This document shows, piece after piece, positions 7,673 to 15,838 of a stretch of DNA of 17,114 bases (position 1 is its first letter; each line of letters starts with the position of its first letter). Source of the stretch: CAZMRW01 sp964568805. GTDB taxonomy: Bacteria; Pseudomonadota; Gammaproteobacteria; Methylococcales; Methylomonadaceae. The translations under genes were made by a program, and so were the position numbers. The stretch covers positions 1 through 17,114 of the forward strand of contig CAZMRW010000089.1 of the NCBI GenBank assembly GCA_964568805.1, written 5' to 3'. The notes below the pieces were generated by a model that was not told where the DNA came from, did not search any database, and worked only from the letters and a program-made list of their open reading frames with translations.

Positions 7673-9477
7673 GTATAAACGAATTTCACTTTATCAGACC
7701 CGTCTGGTTATTGGCATTGCTCCCTTATCTGGCGATACTGGTGTTGATGCTTCGACACAAATTCGGACAGGGCAACTGGTCCGCTGTGTGCGATCCGGCT
7801 TTGCTGCCCTATTTATTGCAGGAAAAACCGGTAAGACTCAGTCGATGGCCTTTTGTTCTCGGAGCGACCGCGTCCTTGCTGGCGATTGTTGCGATGGCCG
7901 GGCCATCCTGGCAGCGTCTGCCGACGCCGGTATTCAGGAATGATTCGGCGTTGGTGATTGCACTGGATTTGTCACGCTCCATGGATGCCGAGGATATCAA
8001 ACCCTCCCGCCTGATCCGCGCGCGCTACAAGATTGCCGATATACTCAGGCAAAGAAAGGACGGTCAAACTGCGCTGCTGGTTTATGGCGGCGATGCGTTT
8101 ACGGTGACGCCGCTGACCGATGATACCGAAACCATCGCCAGCCAGCTGGAGGCCTTAACCACCGAGATCATGCCCAGTCCCGGCAGCAATACCGCCGCAG
8201 TCCTGAACAAGGCGGTTGAATTGTTCCAGCAGGCCGGTTTGCAGAAAGGCCGAATCATTCTGATTACCGACGGCGTTGATCTGGATAACACCTTGGCTGC
8301 TGTAAAATCGTTGAACAATTATTCCTTGTCGGTATTGGGAGTGGGCACCGCGGAGGGCGCACCCATCGCCTTACCGGAAGGCGGTTTTATCAAAGACAGT
8401 CAGGGCACGATTGTCATACCCAGATTGAACGGCGATGAACTTGCCAAACTGGCCAGCGCGGGAAACGGCACTTATCAAACTCTGACAACCGATGATGCGG
8501 ATATAAAAGCCTTGCTGGCAGACCTCGATAATCCCGAACACCGGCAGCAAGGCGCCAGCGATCAACAATCGATGCTCCAATTATGGGAAGACCAAGGCCC
8601 CTGGCTGGCGTTGCTGGTATTACCGCTCGCCGCATTATCGTTTAGAAGAGGCCTCCTCAGCATTGCATTATTGCTGCTGCTGCCGTTTCCCGAGACCGGT
8701 CATGCTCTGGAATGGCAGGACTTATGGCAGACCAGGGATCAACAGGCAGCACAGGCTTTTAACAACGGACAGTTTGATCGGGCGGCAAAATTATTTGATA
8801 ATCCGGATTGGAAGGCGGCGGCTCAGTATAAATCGGGGCAAGCGGAGCCGGGCGAGATGAAAAGCCCGAAAACCGCAACAGGTTTTTATAATCAAGGCAA
8901 TGTTCTGGCAAAGTCAGGCAGATTTGAAGAAGCTATTCAAGCTTATGATGAAGCTTTGAAACGCGCCGTCGATCCTACACTGATCGATGATGCCGAAACC
9001 AATAAAAAGCTGGTAAAAGAAGCACTCGAACAACAAAAAAAACAGCAGGATCAACAGCAGGACGAAAAACAACCGCAATCCGGCGATAATGCCGGCCAGA
9101 ATAAAGGCGAAGAAAACAAACAGAACAAAAGTACAGAAGCGGACGAGTCTAATGCGCCAGAGAAACCTGAAAGAAAATCCGAACAGGAAAAGGATCAACA
9201 GGAATCCTCAGCAGACCAACAGCAAAGCAAACCCGAAGAAAAATCCGACGCTGAAAAAGCTCAACAAGCTGAACAGAGCCAGGGTAAAGGGAATAAACAA
9301 GAAGATCACGGCAAGCAGGCCGGTGTCGAGTCATCGCCGACTGATGAACAACAGCAGGCCAACGAGCAATGGCTTAACAGAATCCAGGATGATCCAGCCG
9401 GACTGTTGAAACGAAAATTCAAATATCAATATGGCCAACGACGGAATCAATCAGATGCCGACAAACAGGACTGGTAA
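7669..9477 (+). CDS. batB: VWA domain protein fused to TPR and Gln/Lys/Glu-rich tail, BatB/BatC-like
   Basis: This 602-residue protein starts at the ATG in the ATGA overlap with batA; an upstream in-frame ATG at 7627 would give 14 more residues but breaks the operon's 4-nt overlap pattern. Membrane helices lie at about 11-29, 61-78 and 311-341. The VWA domain has a metal site D100-L-S102-R-S104, T175 and D201-G. After the third helix come TPR-like repeats (best at about 404-432) and a long hydrophilic segment (about 452-550) rich in Gln, Lys, Glu and Asp. This corresponds to BatB and BatC joined in one chain. It is the last gene of the operon; no BatD-like gene follows. Confidence 0.88.
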   Translation: MSINEFHFIRPVWLLALLPYLAILVLMLRHKFGQGNWSAVCDPALLPYLLQEKPVRLSRWPFVLGATASLLAIVAMAGPSWQRLPTPVFRNDSALVIALDLSRSMDAEDIKPSRLIRARYKIADILRQRKDGQTALLVYGGDAFTVTPLTDDTETIASQLEALTTEIMPSPGSNTAAVLNKAVELFQQAGLQKGRIILITDGVDLDNTLAAVKSLNNYSLSVLGVGTAEGAPIALPEGGFIKDSQGTIVIPRLNGDELAKLASAGNGTYQTLTTDDADIKALLADLDNPEHRQQGASDQQSMLQLWEDQGPWLALLVLPLAALSFRRGLLSIALLLLLPFPETGHALEWQDLWQTRDQQAAQAFNNGQFDRAAKLFDNPDWKAAAQYKSGQAEPGEMKSPKTATGFYNQGNVLAKSGRFEEAIQAYDEALKRAVDPTLIDDAETNKKLVKEALEQQKKQQDQQQDEKQPQSGDNAGQNKGEENKQNKSTEADESNAPEKPERKSEQEKDQQESSADQQQSKPEEKSDAEKAQQAEQSQGKGNKQEDHGKQAGVESSPTDEQQQANEQWLNRIQDDPAGLLKRKFKYQYGQRRNQSDADKQDW

Positions 9478-9585
9478 TCAATTGGAAAGATAGGTAGATC
9501 TTAAGATCACAGCCTGGAACAGAGACAATGAATGATGCAAGTTCACGATCCGGATAAACTGATCGCTAACTTCGCGTTGTCAGGA

Positions 9586-10464
9586 TTAATTTTGGTGCGG
9601 TAAATCTTGAGCGGAAAGAAGAAAAGACCTGGGTGAAAAGTTAAAGGCTTTACTCGCCTCCGAATGATCGAACACCAAATCATTATTCATGCGCTCGGCC
9701 ATAGAAGCCGACCAATTCCGAAAACGGGGAATCAGGCGTAAACAGGCAATGGCAAACTTAAACGCCGGCAGCGGTATGGTCATCAGCCTGGGACGACGCT
9801 TTAGAGCAAAAAATACACGGGTCACCATCTCTTTATATGAGAGTGTTTCCCCACCGGAAATATTGTAAGCCTGGTTTGCGACGGATGGGGAGGTTAAAGC
9901 CGCCAGACAAGACGACGCCACATCATCCACGTGTATCGGCTGACGTAAACCGCTAGCTGCGCCAAGCAATGGAAAAAAACCAAAACTTGCGATAAATCGT
10001 GCGATCTCGGTAATGTTTTTATCCTTACCGAAACCGTAAATAAGCGTCGGTCGAAGCACAATCCATTCGATATTATTCGCTTCGGCCCATGTTTGCAACG
10101 CTTCCTCGCTGGCAGCCATGCGATTAGCCAATACTTGTTCTTTAGCGTCAGTCGAAGTCAGTTTACTGAAACGGCTGGTCGACGACAGGGCTACAATCCG
10201 TTTGGCGCCATGGGATTTAAACAGTTCAAAGCAATCAGGCAGCACCCAGATCGGCATCAAACAGAGCCAATAAGCTATTGGATCTGTTTGATCCGCCGGA
10301 ACATTGGATTGCAATGGATTTAACCATTTAATTTGCTTGTGGCTGTAGTTTACCTTTTTTCTGGAGTAGGCAGTTACCTGCCAGCCATCATCGATCAGCA
10401 ATGGTAACAGGCTATCGCCAACCAGACTGGCCGCCCCTAATATGCCTATTGCGGGTTTAATCAC
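9586..10464 (-). CDS. NAD(P)-binding epimerase/dehydratase-like protein (extended SDR)
   Basis: This 292-residue Rossmann protein has the glycine motif GILGAASLVG at residues 7-16 (usual form GxxGxxG), LSS at 93-95, LRPTLIYG at 137-144 and HVDDVA at 178-183, the last two typical of sugar-nucleotide epimerases/dehydratases. The expected YxxxK catalytic pair after the LSS strand is not visible: this segment (about 96-122) contains no tyrosine. The protein may bind a cofactor without classical epimerase chemistry, or act as a reductase. It overlaps the glycosyltransferase gene by 8 nt, which points to a joint role in polysaccharide or glycolipid biosynthesis (inference). Confidence 0.82.
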   Translation of the reverse strand: MIKPAIGILGAASLVGDSLLPLLIDDGWQVTAYSRKKVNYSHKQIKWLNPLQSNVPADQTDPIAYWLCLMPIWVLPDCFELFKSHGAKRIVALSSTSRFSKLTSTDAKEQVLANRMAASEEALQTWAEANNIEWIVLRPTLIYGFGKDKNITEIARFIASFGFFPLLGAASGLRQPIHVDDVASSCLAALTSPSVANQAYNISGGETLSYKEMVTRVFFALKRRPRLMTIPLPAFKFAIACLRLIPRFRNWSASMAERMNNDLVFDHSEASKAFNFSPRSFLLSAQDLPHQN

Positions 10465-11359
10465 GATCCCACCCTAAATAACGCACTAAGCGTTTGACTA
10501 GGAGCTGCAGTACTATCAAGGTAAAGCGGAACCAGACACCCAAATTGACTAGAAACATCAAAATCCCCGGATATTGATGCTGGAAAAACTTGCGGTAGAA
10601 ACGCATCATTCCTTTGTGCTTATGCCATTCAACAAAAATGGGTCGAGACCGGCCGCAAACACCCAATGCATGGGTAACCTTGGCGCTGGGTATAAATAAA
10701 ATTTTCCAGCCTTTCTGCCTGAAGCGCATGCACCAATCCATGTCTTCGCAATGCAAAAAATAGCCTTCATCCCATAAACCGACATCTCTGATCGCTTCTT
10801 GTTTGACTAACATGCACGCGCCGGAGATCGCTTCAACTTCGATCGGCGATTCAGGCAAGGGTTGTTTGTGCAGGTCAAAGTCAAAAAAAAGCTTGGGCCA
10901 CCGGTCCGCAAAACGGCTTAAGCCAAAGGCTCTTACAAAAGACCGCCAGGGCGTGGGAACAGCGCGTCGGCCGCCGCTTTGTTCGGTTCCGTCCGAATTA
11001 ACAAGAAAACCTCCGACCATGCCGACATTGTCATGCATTCGCAAGTATTTTAACAACTCGGACAATGTACCGGGGGCGAAGGAACAGTCCGGGTTCAGGA
11101 ACAACAAGTAATCGGCGCTTGCGCTGGCAATTCCCTGATTGCAAGCGGTCGCAAAACCGGTATTGCTATCATTTCTGATAATGTTGACAGACGGTAACCC
11201 TTCTATGGTTGCCAGGCTGTCATCGGCAGAGGCATTATCAATAACAATAATTTCAATTTCCAAAGGGCAATTCAACAATGAGTCAATGCATTCCCGCAGC
11301 AGTTGCCCGGCATTGTAATTCACTACAATTGCCGAAATTGTTAAATCCGTTTTTTTCAT
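10457..11359 (-). CDS. Glycosyltransferase family 2, rhamnosyltransferase-like
   Basis: This GT-A fold enzyme of about 300 residues has VNYN at 13-16, DNAS at 41-44, the nucleotide-sugar/metal motif LNPD at 89-92, the acceptor-site region SGACMLV at 179-185 and the catalytic-base region EDMDW at 205-209. A hydrophobic segment at about 264-288 suggests membrane attachment. The pattern is that of WbbL/RfbF-type transferases, which add deoxysugars to lipid-linked glycans on the cytosolic face of the membrane; the actual donor is not determined. Translation probably starts at the ATG at 11359; an ATG 6 nt upstream (11365) or a TTG at 11404 are alternatives, none with a strong ribosome site. Confidence 0.87.
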   Translation of the reverse strand: MKKTDLTISAIVVNYNAGQLLRECIDSLLNCPLEIEIIVIDNASADDSLATIEGLPSVNIIRNDSNTGFATACNQGIASASADYLLFLNPDCSFAPGTLSELLKYLRMHDNVGMVGGFLVNSDGTEQSGGRRAVPTPWRSFVRAFGLSRFADRWPKLFFDFDLHKQPLPESPIEVEAISGACMLVKQEAIRDVGLWDEGYFLHCEDMDWCMRFRQKGWKILFIPSAKVTHALGVCGRSRPIFVEWHKHKGMMRFYRKFFQHQYPGILMFLVNLGVWFRFTLIVLQLLVKRLVRYLGWDRD

Positions 11360-11653
11360 GCTCATCGCCCGGATAAAAACAAACGCTTTTTTAACATTCG
11401 CCAAATTCCCGAATGAGTTTTTGATGTTGAATAATCCTTCGTTTTTCCATTTTTATTGGGAATGCCGTTGAGGGCATCCTACTCGACTCTTAATTTGATA
11501 CGGTCTTCCCCGATAAGTAAAAATGTGTGCCGGGTATATTCAGTAAAACTGGTTAAGGAAGCAACAACCCAAAGCACAAACTGGCCACTTTTTTGTTAAA
11601 GAAACAAACAAATTGCGGCGACTGGAATAAATGAATTTATTATCATGATGACC
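11360..11653. other. Intergenic region upstream of the glycosyltransferase
   Basis: No gene is supported. It must carry the glycosyltransferase promoter on the minus strand, but no clear -35/-10 pair was found. There is a small stem ATGCC (11462-11466) / GGCAT (11473-11477) with flanking partial pairing, and an AT-rich dyad AATAAAT (11626-11632) / ATTTATT (11635-11641). Neither has an assignable role. Confidence 0.4.
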
Positions 11654-11980
11654 TCAGTTTGAACATTTTTGTACATAATACACTACGGTATCACGGACGT
11701 ACATGGCTTTGGTCTTTGCTTCGCCATGGCGGAAGAATGAGCGTATTGATCCGTTAAACCGGCGGCAACATTTTATCGGGACTGAGCATGCCTTGCGAGC
11801 CCCTACAATCAAACGGGTAAGATCATAGCTCACGACGCTTTTGCTGGTGAATACGCCGGTGCGAATTTCCTTGCCCGCATCGGTTATCTCTTGCACCTGT
11901 TGATTGGTCATGCCCGGTTCGACAACGATGTAGTGATTATCGGGAGAAAAAATGCATACGGCATGGCAATAGTGTTGCAA
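11654..11980 (-). other. Doubtful ORF downstream of diaA (possible gene remnant)
   Basis: An open frame of 108 codons begins 10 nt after the diaA stop, but only with TTG; the first ATG in frame is at 11911 (85 codons). No ribosome site precedes either. The first half, for example EPGMTNQQVQEITDAGKEI, has a protein-like composition. The second half (after about residue 60) is Cys/Arg-rich, and its DNA around 11790-11815 looks like a repeat-type hairpin. I do not recognise any family. In E. coli this position is held by dolP (BON-domain lipoprotein), which this ORF does not resemble. Best read as a decayed or truncated gene, or as non-coding. Confidence 0.25.
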
Positions 11981-11990
11981 AAAGTTCAGG

Positions 11991-12578
11991 TTAACTGCCG
12001 AATAACTGATGGTCGATCAGGTCGCACAAGCAGTGGGTAATCAGGCAGTGAACCTCGTGCAGTCGGGCGGATGAATTTGAAGGTACGCGCAGTTCCAGAT
12101 CTTTCTCATTGAGCTTGGGGGAGATGGCGCCGCCGTCTTTGCCGGTCAGGGCGATTACGCTGATGTCCTTGTCGTGAGCGCAGACAATGGCTTTGGCGAT
12201 ATTCGCCGCATAGCCGCCATCGGTGTAGACCACCAGAATATCTCCGCTTTGACCCAGTGCTCTGAGTTGCTTGGCGAAAATATCGTCAAAATGACTGTCA
12301 CTGGCTATCGCCGTTATTGTCGTCATATCTCCGGTCAAGGCAATGGCGGGCAGTGGAGGCCGCTCGCGTTCGAAGCGGTTCAGCAATGACGATGACAACA
12401 GTTGTGCATTATTTGCCGAACAGCCGTTGCCGCAAGAGATGATCTTTTTATCGTTAAGCAGGGCGGCAACCAGACGCTCGGATGCAAATGCAATCAGATC
12501 GGTCAGATAGGTCATTGCATCCTGTTGCGTTTGGATGCTGTCGGTAAAATGATTGATGATTCTGTCTTGTAAACTCAT
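11991..12578 (-). CDS. diaA: DiaA, DnaA initiator-associating SIS-domain protein
   Basis: This 195-residue SIS-domain protein is close in length to E. coli DiaA (196). It shows CGNGCSANNAQ at about 49-59 (E. coli CGNGTSAANAQ), NRFERERPPLPAIAL at about 67-81, and the ending CDLIDHQLFGS. DiaA forms tetramers that bind several DnaA molecules and promote ordered DnaA assembly at the origin; the C-terminal Leu-Phe needed for DnaA contact in E. coli is present as LF near the end. GmhA (phosphoheptose isomerase) is the related alternative, but synteny with yraN and lpoA favours DiaA. The start aligns with E. coli; a longer frame to 12668 overlaps yraN in another frame and was not used. Confidence 0.88.
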   Translation of the reverse strand: MSLQDRIINHFTDSIQTQQDAMTYLTDLIAFASERLVAALLNDKKIISCGNGCSANNAQLLSSSLLNRFERERPPLPAIALTGDMTTITAIASDSHFDDIFAKQLRALGQSGDILVVYTDGGYAANIAKAIVCAHDKDISVIALTGKDGGAISPKLNEKDLELRVPSNSSARLHEVHCLITHCLCDLIDHQLFGS

Positions 12579-12595
12579 GTCCGGTGTAAATAGGC

Positions 12596-12964
12596 TTAAA
12601 AGGCGTTTTTTATCCATTCGATGCGGCCGTTGCCGGAAATGGCCACGACGTCGAAGCGTATTGGGCAATCTTTATTAAGTGTCGATAAATAAACATGCGT
12701 TGCCGCTATTATACGCGATTGTTTGGATCGGGTGACGCTCTCACAGGCGCTGCCGTATTTGTCGGATTTACGGAACCTGACCTCGATAATGACCAGGGTC
12801 TTTCCTTCCGTCATGATCAAGTCGAGTTCCCCCTGTTTACAACGGAAATTTCTGCATACCGGTTTAAGCCCTTGCTTGATCAAAAATTGATGAGCCTGCT
12901 GCTCGGCGCTTTCGCCCCGGAGCAAGTGCGCCGCCTTGGATGCCAACTCATTCAGCAGGGTCAT
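12596..12964 (-). CDS. yraN: YraN family (UPF0102) nuclease-fold protein
   Basis: This 122-residue protein has the family pattern GELDLI at 45-50 and EVRFR at 61-65, which supply the acidic residues and basic residue of a restriction-endonuclease-like fold, followed by SVTRSKQ (76-82) and RFDVVAI (103-109). It is usual family length. YraN proteins resemble Holliday-junction-resolvase-type nucleases, but their cellular role is not firmly established. The gene overlaps the end of lpoA by 17 nt and stops 17 nt before diaA, so the three are almost certainly one transcript, as in E. coli. Confidence 0.92.
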   Translation of the reverse strand: MTLLNELASKAAHLLRGESAEQQAHQFLIKQGLKPVCRNFRCKQGELDLIMTEGKTLVIIEVRFRKSDKYGSACESVTRSKQSRIIAATHVYLSTLNKDCPIRFDVVAISGNGRIEWIKNAF

Positions 12965-14894
12965 TGCTTAGGGTCTTTTTTTTACTGGCCGGACTGGATT
13001 CTTCGGATGGAGGCGAAGAAGAGACATCGGAATCTCGCTGTCGATAGATAAAACCGGTGACTTTCGGTTTGCCATCGATAAATTTGGCGCAAATGAGTTC
13101 GCGTTTAATCCGGTTATCCCGGGTTAGCGACAAGTTCCCGGTAGCGCCCGGATAAGGACTGCTGTCGAGCTCATTGAGCCGGGCAGACAGGTTAAAGGCA
13201 TCAATGCCCATCGCAATCAGGGGCAAATACGAATCCTTGTATTGCCGTGTCAGCTCTGTTAGCGAGTTCATGCTGAGTTTTCCCTGATAAGAGCTATCAA
13301 AAAACCAGGGTATATCGCAAAAAGTGATCTCGTTCAGAATGTTGTCCTGAACAGGATTGGCTCGGCCGGCATAGATATTCGGCATGGCATAGACAGCCAG
13401 GTCAGCGGCGCCATGCAAGTGCAATTGCTGCATGATGGACCTGGCTTCAGCGTTATAGGCGCTGATAAAAAGCACATCCGCCGCCTGTTGTTGGGTACTG
13501 TTTTGATTGGCCGGAAGCACCTGTTCAGGATCAACAGGCTTGCTTTCATCCAGGCTGAGCAATTTTTCGATAGTGAGTGAAAAATCTGTTGCTTTGGGAT
13601 GATAGGTCTGGGATTTTATAATGGTATTATCGCCGCCTTGCCAGTAGTCTTTGAAATAAGCGGCGATACGCCGGGTCTGGGGATTTTCCGGAATCAGCAG
13701 CAGCGCTTTTTTATGTCCGTCCTGTCTGGCTTTATCGGTGATGTATTCGACATCGTCCACCGGATTCAGGGCAAACTGGTAAAGATTGTCCTGTTCAAGG
13801 CCCTGGATGTGATTTAATGCCAATACGGGTACCGTCAACGTGACCGAATCGGCAAGGCTTTGGATGTCTTTTTTGTCCAGCGGGCCGATAATCATCTCCG
13901 CTCCTGCTGCAACGGCCTGATCATAGTTGTCAGCGGGAGTCGCCTGCATACTGTCGTAAAAATGCAGATTGGGTTTATAACTGGAACTTTCCAGATTGTC
14001 GAAAGCGGCCATGATGCCCGCTTTGATCGCTTTGGCGGCTGCCGCAAAAGGGCCCGATCCGGGCAGGATGATGGCGATCGAGCCGGGATAATGTAATGAT
14101 GCTTCCTCGGAGGCCGGATGATTAGCCAATTGCGCCGTGTTGGCCGGGTGGCCGGGAAAAGCCTCGCGCCATTGGCTTAACCGGGCGTTAAAATCGGGTT
14201 GGTCTTTCAGTCTATAAATCCGGGCCAGCGCCAACCAGCCGGCCAGGTTGCCGGTTGCCGTTTGCTCGCTGCTTTGCAGGCTTGCGTCCGGCAGTAATAT
14301 CAGCGTCTCAAGTATGGCGCGCTGGTTTTGTACCATCGCTTCCTGAGAGGTTAACAAAGGATGCAGATCGATTCTGTATTCGGCGCTTTCCAGCAGCTTT
14401 CCCGTTAACGAGAGTGCGAAGGCCCAGGTCTGCAGGTAATTGATTTTTTGTTCCTGGCTGAGCAGATGCGGTTGAATCTTTTTCAGGTTTTCAATGGCCA
14501 GCTCGGCCTCGCCCACACTGAGCCTGATTTGTGCATAAAGCAGATTTAATTGGGACTTCTCCTGATCGGATAAAACCGACTGATTGATGTTGTCAGCCTG
14601 TTTCATGGCTTCATGGTAATCCCCGGACTGAATCATGGCGCCGATAGCCGTAAAACGCCGTCTCTGCTGCTCTCGAGACATCGCCGGCGCGGGAACTTGA
14701 TATAATTCAGTGACCGATGGGGCTTTATCGCGACTTTCCAGCGGTTTTGTGACGACGACACGCTCTTTCGGCAACAGCGGTTGCAATGGCGGCGTTTCTG
14801 CGCAGCCCTGCAAATAGAGCAATGCGGGCAGCATTATGAACAAATATGCCGGCATAGGCCTGGAACCGCATTTTAAATTTAACGGGTTATTCAT
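12948..14894 (-). CDS. lpoA: LpoA, outer-membrane lipoprotein activator of PBP1a
   Basis: This 648-residue protein begins with a basic N-terminus and a hydrophobic signal ending in the lipobox LQGC (lipidated Cys31). Residues about 75-255 are helical TPR-like repeats, and about 270-615 form a periplasmic-binding-protein-like domain (LppC family) with the conserved segment YPGATGNLSL at 581-590. LpoA reaches from the outer membrane through the wall to stimulate the transpeptidase activity of penicillin-binding protein 1a. The C-terminal ~30 residues are Ser/Glu/Lys-rich and probably disordered. An open frame reaches back to 15038, but it crosses the promoter and rsmI; the ATG at 14855 (just before the hydrophobic core) is another possible start. 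Confidence 0.9.
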   Translation of the reverse strand: MNNPLNLKCGSRPMPAYLFIMLPALLYLQGCAETPPLQPLLPKERVVVTKPLESRDKAPSVTELYQVPAPAMSREQQRRRFTAIGAMIQSGDYHEAMKQADNINQSVLSDQEKSQLNLLYAQIRLSVGEAELAIENLKKIQPHLLSQEQKINYLQTWAFALSLTGKLLESAEYRIDLHPLLTSQEAMVQNQRAILETLILLPDASLQSSEQTATGNLAGWLALARIYRLKDQPDFNARLSQWREAFPGHPANTAQLANHPASEEASLHYPGSIAIILPGSGPFAAAAKAIKAGIMAAFDNLESSSYKPNLHFYDSMQATPADNYDQAVAAGAEMIIGPLDKKDIQSLADSVTLTVPVLALNHIQGLEQDNLYQFALNPVDDVEYITDKARQDGHKKALLLIPENPQTRRIAAYFKDYWQGGDNTIIKSQTYHPKATDFSLTIEKLLSLDESKPVDPEQVLPANQNSTQQQAADVLFISAYNAEARSIMQQLHLHGAADLAVYAMPNIYAGRANPVQDNILNEITFCDIPWFFDSSYQGKLSMNSLTELTRQYKDSYLPLIAMGIDAFNLSARLNELDSSPYPGATGNLSLTRDNRIKRELICAKFIDGKPKVTGFIYRQRDSDVSSSPPSEESSPASKKKTLSNDPAE

Positions 14895-14907
14895 ATGAGA
14901 ACATCGA

Positions 14908-15762
14908 ATGTCAAGTGAATGCGGCAAATTATACGTTGTTGCCACGCCTATTGGTAATTTAGCAGATATCAGCTTCAGGGCGGTTGAAATATTAAAACAG
15001 GTCGATCTGATTGCCGCGGAAGATACCCGACATGTCAAAATGCTGCTTAACCATTACGGCATCAACAACAAGCTGATGTCGCTGCACCAGCATAACGAAG
15101 ACAGGGCCTCTCAAAATCTGCTGGAAAAACTGCGAGCTGGCCAGTCGATCGCATTGGTTTCCGATGCCGGCACGCCGTTGGTAAACGATCCCGGCATGCC
15201 GCTGGTGCGGTTGATTAAAGACGCCGGCATCGAGGTTTCGCCGATACCTGGACCGTGCGCGTTGATCGCGGCCCTGTCTGCCGCGGGGCTGCCGGTCTCG
15301 CGCTTTTCCTTCGAAGGTTTCGCGCCGCGTACGTCGTCGGAACGAAAAACGTTTTTCAAGGAAAAACTGACATCCCCCACGACCTGGGTCTTTTATGAGT
15401 CCAGTCACCGCATCCTGCCGTCTTTGCAGGACATGGCCGAAATTTTGCCGCTGAACCGCCAGATCGTTATTGCCAGAGAACTCACCAAATTGCATGAAAC
15501 CATTTTGAAAGCCAGCCTGGGCAATGCAGTGGCTGCGGTTGAGCAGGATGAAAACATGAGAAAAGGCGAGTTTGTCGTGATTGTCGACGGCGCAACCGAA
15601 GATAAAAAAGAGCAGGCCATCACGCCCGAACAGGAAATGTTACTGACCGTGTTGCTCCGCGAATGCAGCATCAAGACCGCCGTCGCCATGGCGGTGGAAA
15701 TTACCGGCGCCAGGAAAAAGGTGTTGTATCAGGCGGCATTGGCGTTGGCTACGAAGAAATAG
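14908..15762 (+). CDS. rsmI: RsmI, 16S rRNA (cytidine1402-2'-O)-methyltransferase
   Basis: This 284-residue tetrapyrrole-methylase-fold enzyme has TPIGNLADIS at 13-22, AAEDTRH at 36-42, the AdoMet-site motif VSDAGTPLVNDPG at 84-96, PIPGPCA at 112-118, FYESSHR at 162-168 and ARELTK at 189-194. RsmI methylates the ribose of C1402 in the decoding centre of 16S rRNA; the base of the same nucleotide is methylated by RsmH. Full-length compared with E. coli (286). Divergent from lpoA exactly as in E. coli. Its stop codon lies at the border of a palindromic repeat, but the C-terminal sequence matches the family, so the enzyme appears intact. Confidence 0.95.
   Translation: MSSECGKLYVVATPIGNLADISFRAVEILKQVDLIAAEDTRHVKMLLNHYGINNKLMSLHQHNEDRASQNLLEKLRAGQSIALVSDAGTPLVNDPGMPLVRLIKDAGIEVSPIPGPCALIAALSAAGLPVSRFSFEGFAPRTSSERKTFFKEKLTSPTTWVFYESSHRILPSLQDMAEILPLNRQIVIARELTKLHETILKASLGNAVAAVEQDENMRKGEFVVIVDGATEDKKEQAITPEQEMLLTVLLRECSIKTAVAMAVEITGARKKVLYQAALALATKK
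14928..14957 (-). promoter_or_regulatory. Candidate sigma70 promoter of lpoA, inside rsmI
   Basis: On the minus strand TTACCA (-35, complement of 14952-14957) and a perfect TATAAT (-10, complement of 14928-14933) are 18 nt apart. The -10 lies about 34 nt before the chosen lpoA start. It falls within the first codons of the divergent rsmI, because only 13 nt separate the two start codons. Confidence 0.5.
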
Positions 15763-15838
15763 CAAGCACCCTGAATGGATCGGGATTATCAGTGCCACAA
15801 AACCCCGGATTCCGCAAGCTCCATCCAGGCTACTCGCT
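15761..15838. repeat. Left copy of palindromic repeat flanking the RHS fragment
   Basis: The segment from AGCAAG (touching the rsmI stop codon) through CCCCGGATTCCGC and AAGCTCCATCC to AGGCTACT matches, in inverted orientation and with several differences, the repeat at 16840-16933. It supplies the ATG and about the first 20 codons of the RHS ORF. The internal pairing is more decayed than in the right copy. Confidence 0.65.

Noticed and set aside
8914..9198. Hydrophobic minus-strand frame opposite the BatB tail
   Set aside because: It is the complement of the Gln/Lys/Glu-rich low-complexity segment, which automatically gives Leu/Phe-rich antisense sequence.
9497..9508. GATCTTAAGATC palindrome after the Bat operon
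   Set aside because: There is no loop or T-tract, so it is not a terminator; a 12-bp dyad alone gives no function.
12579..12668. N-terminal extension of diaA
   Set aside because: It overlaps yraN in another frame, and the DiaA family start aligns to the ATG at 12578.
14895..15038. N-terminal extension of lpoA to 15038
   Set aside because: It would cover the lpoA promoter and the conserved rsmI N-terminus, and place the lipoprotein signal in the protein interior.
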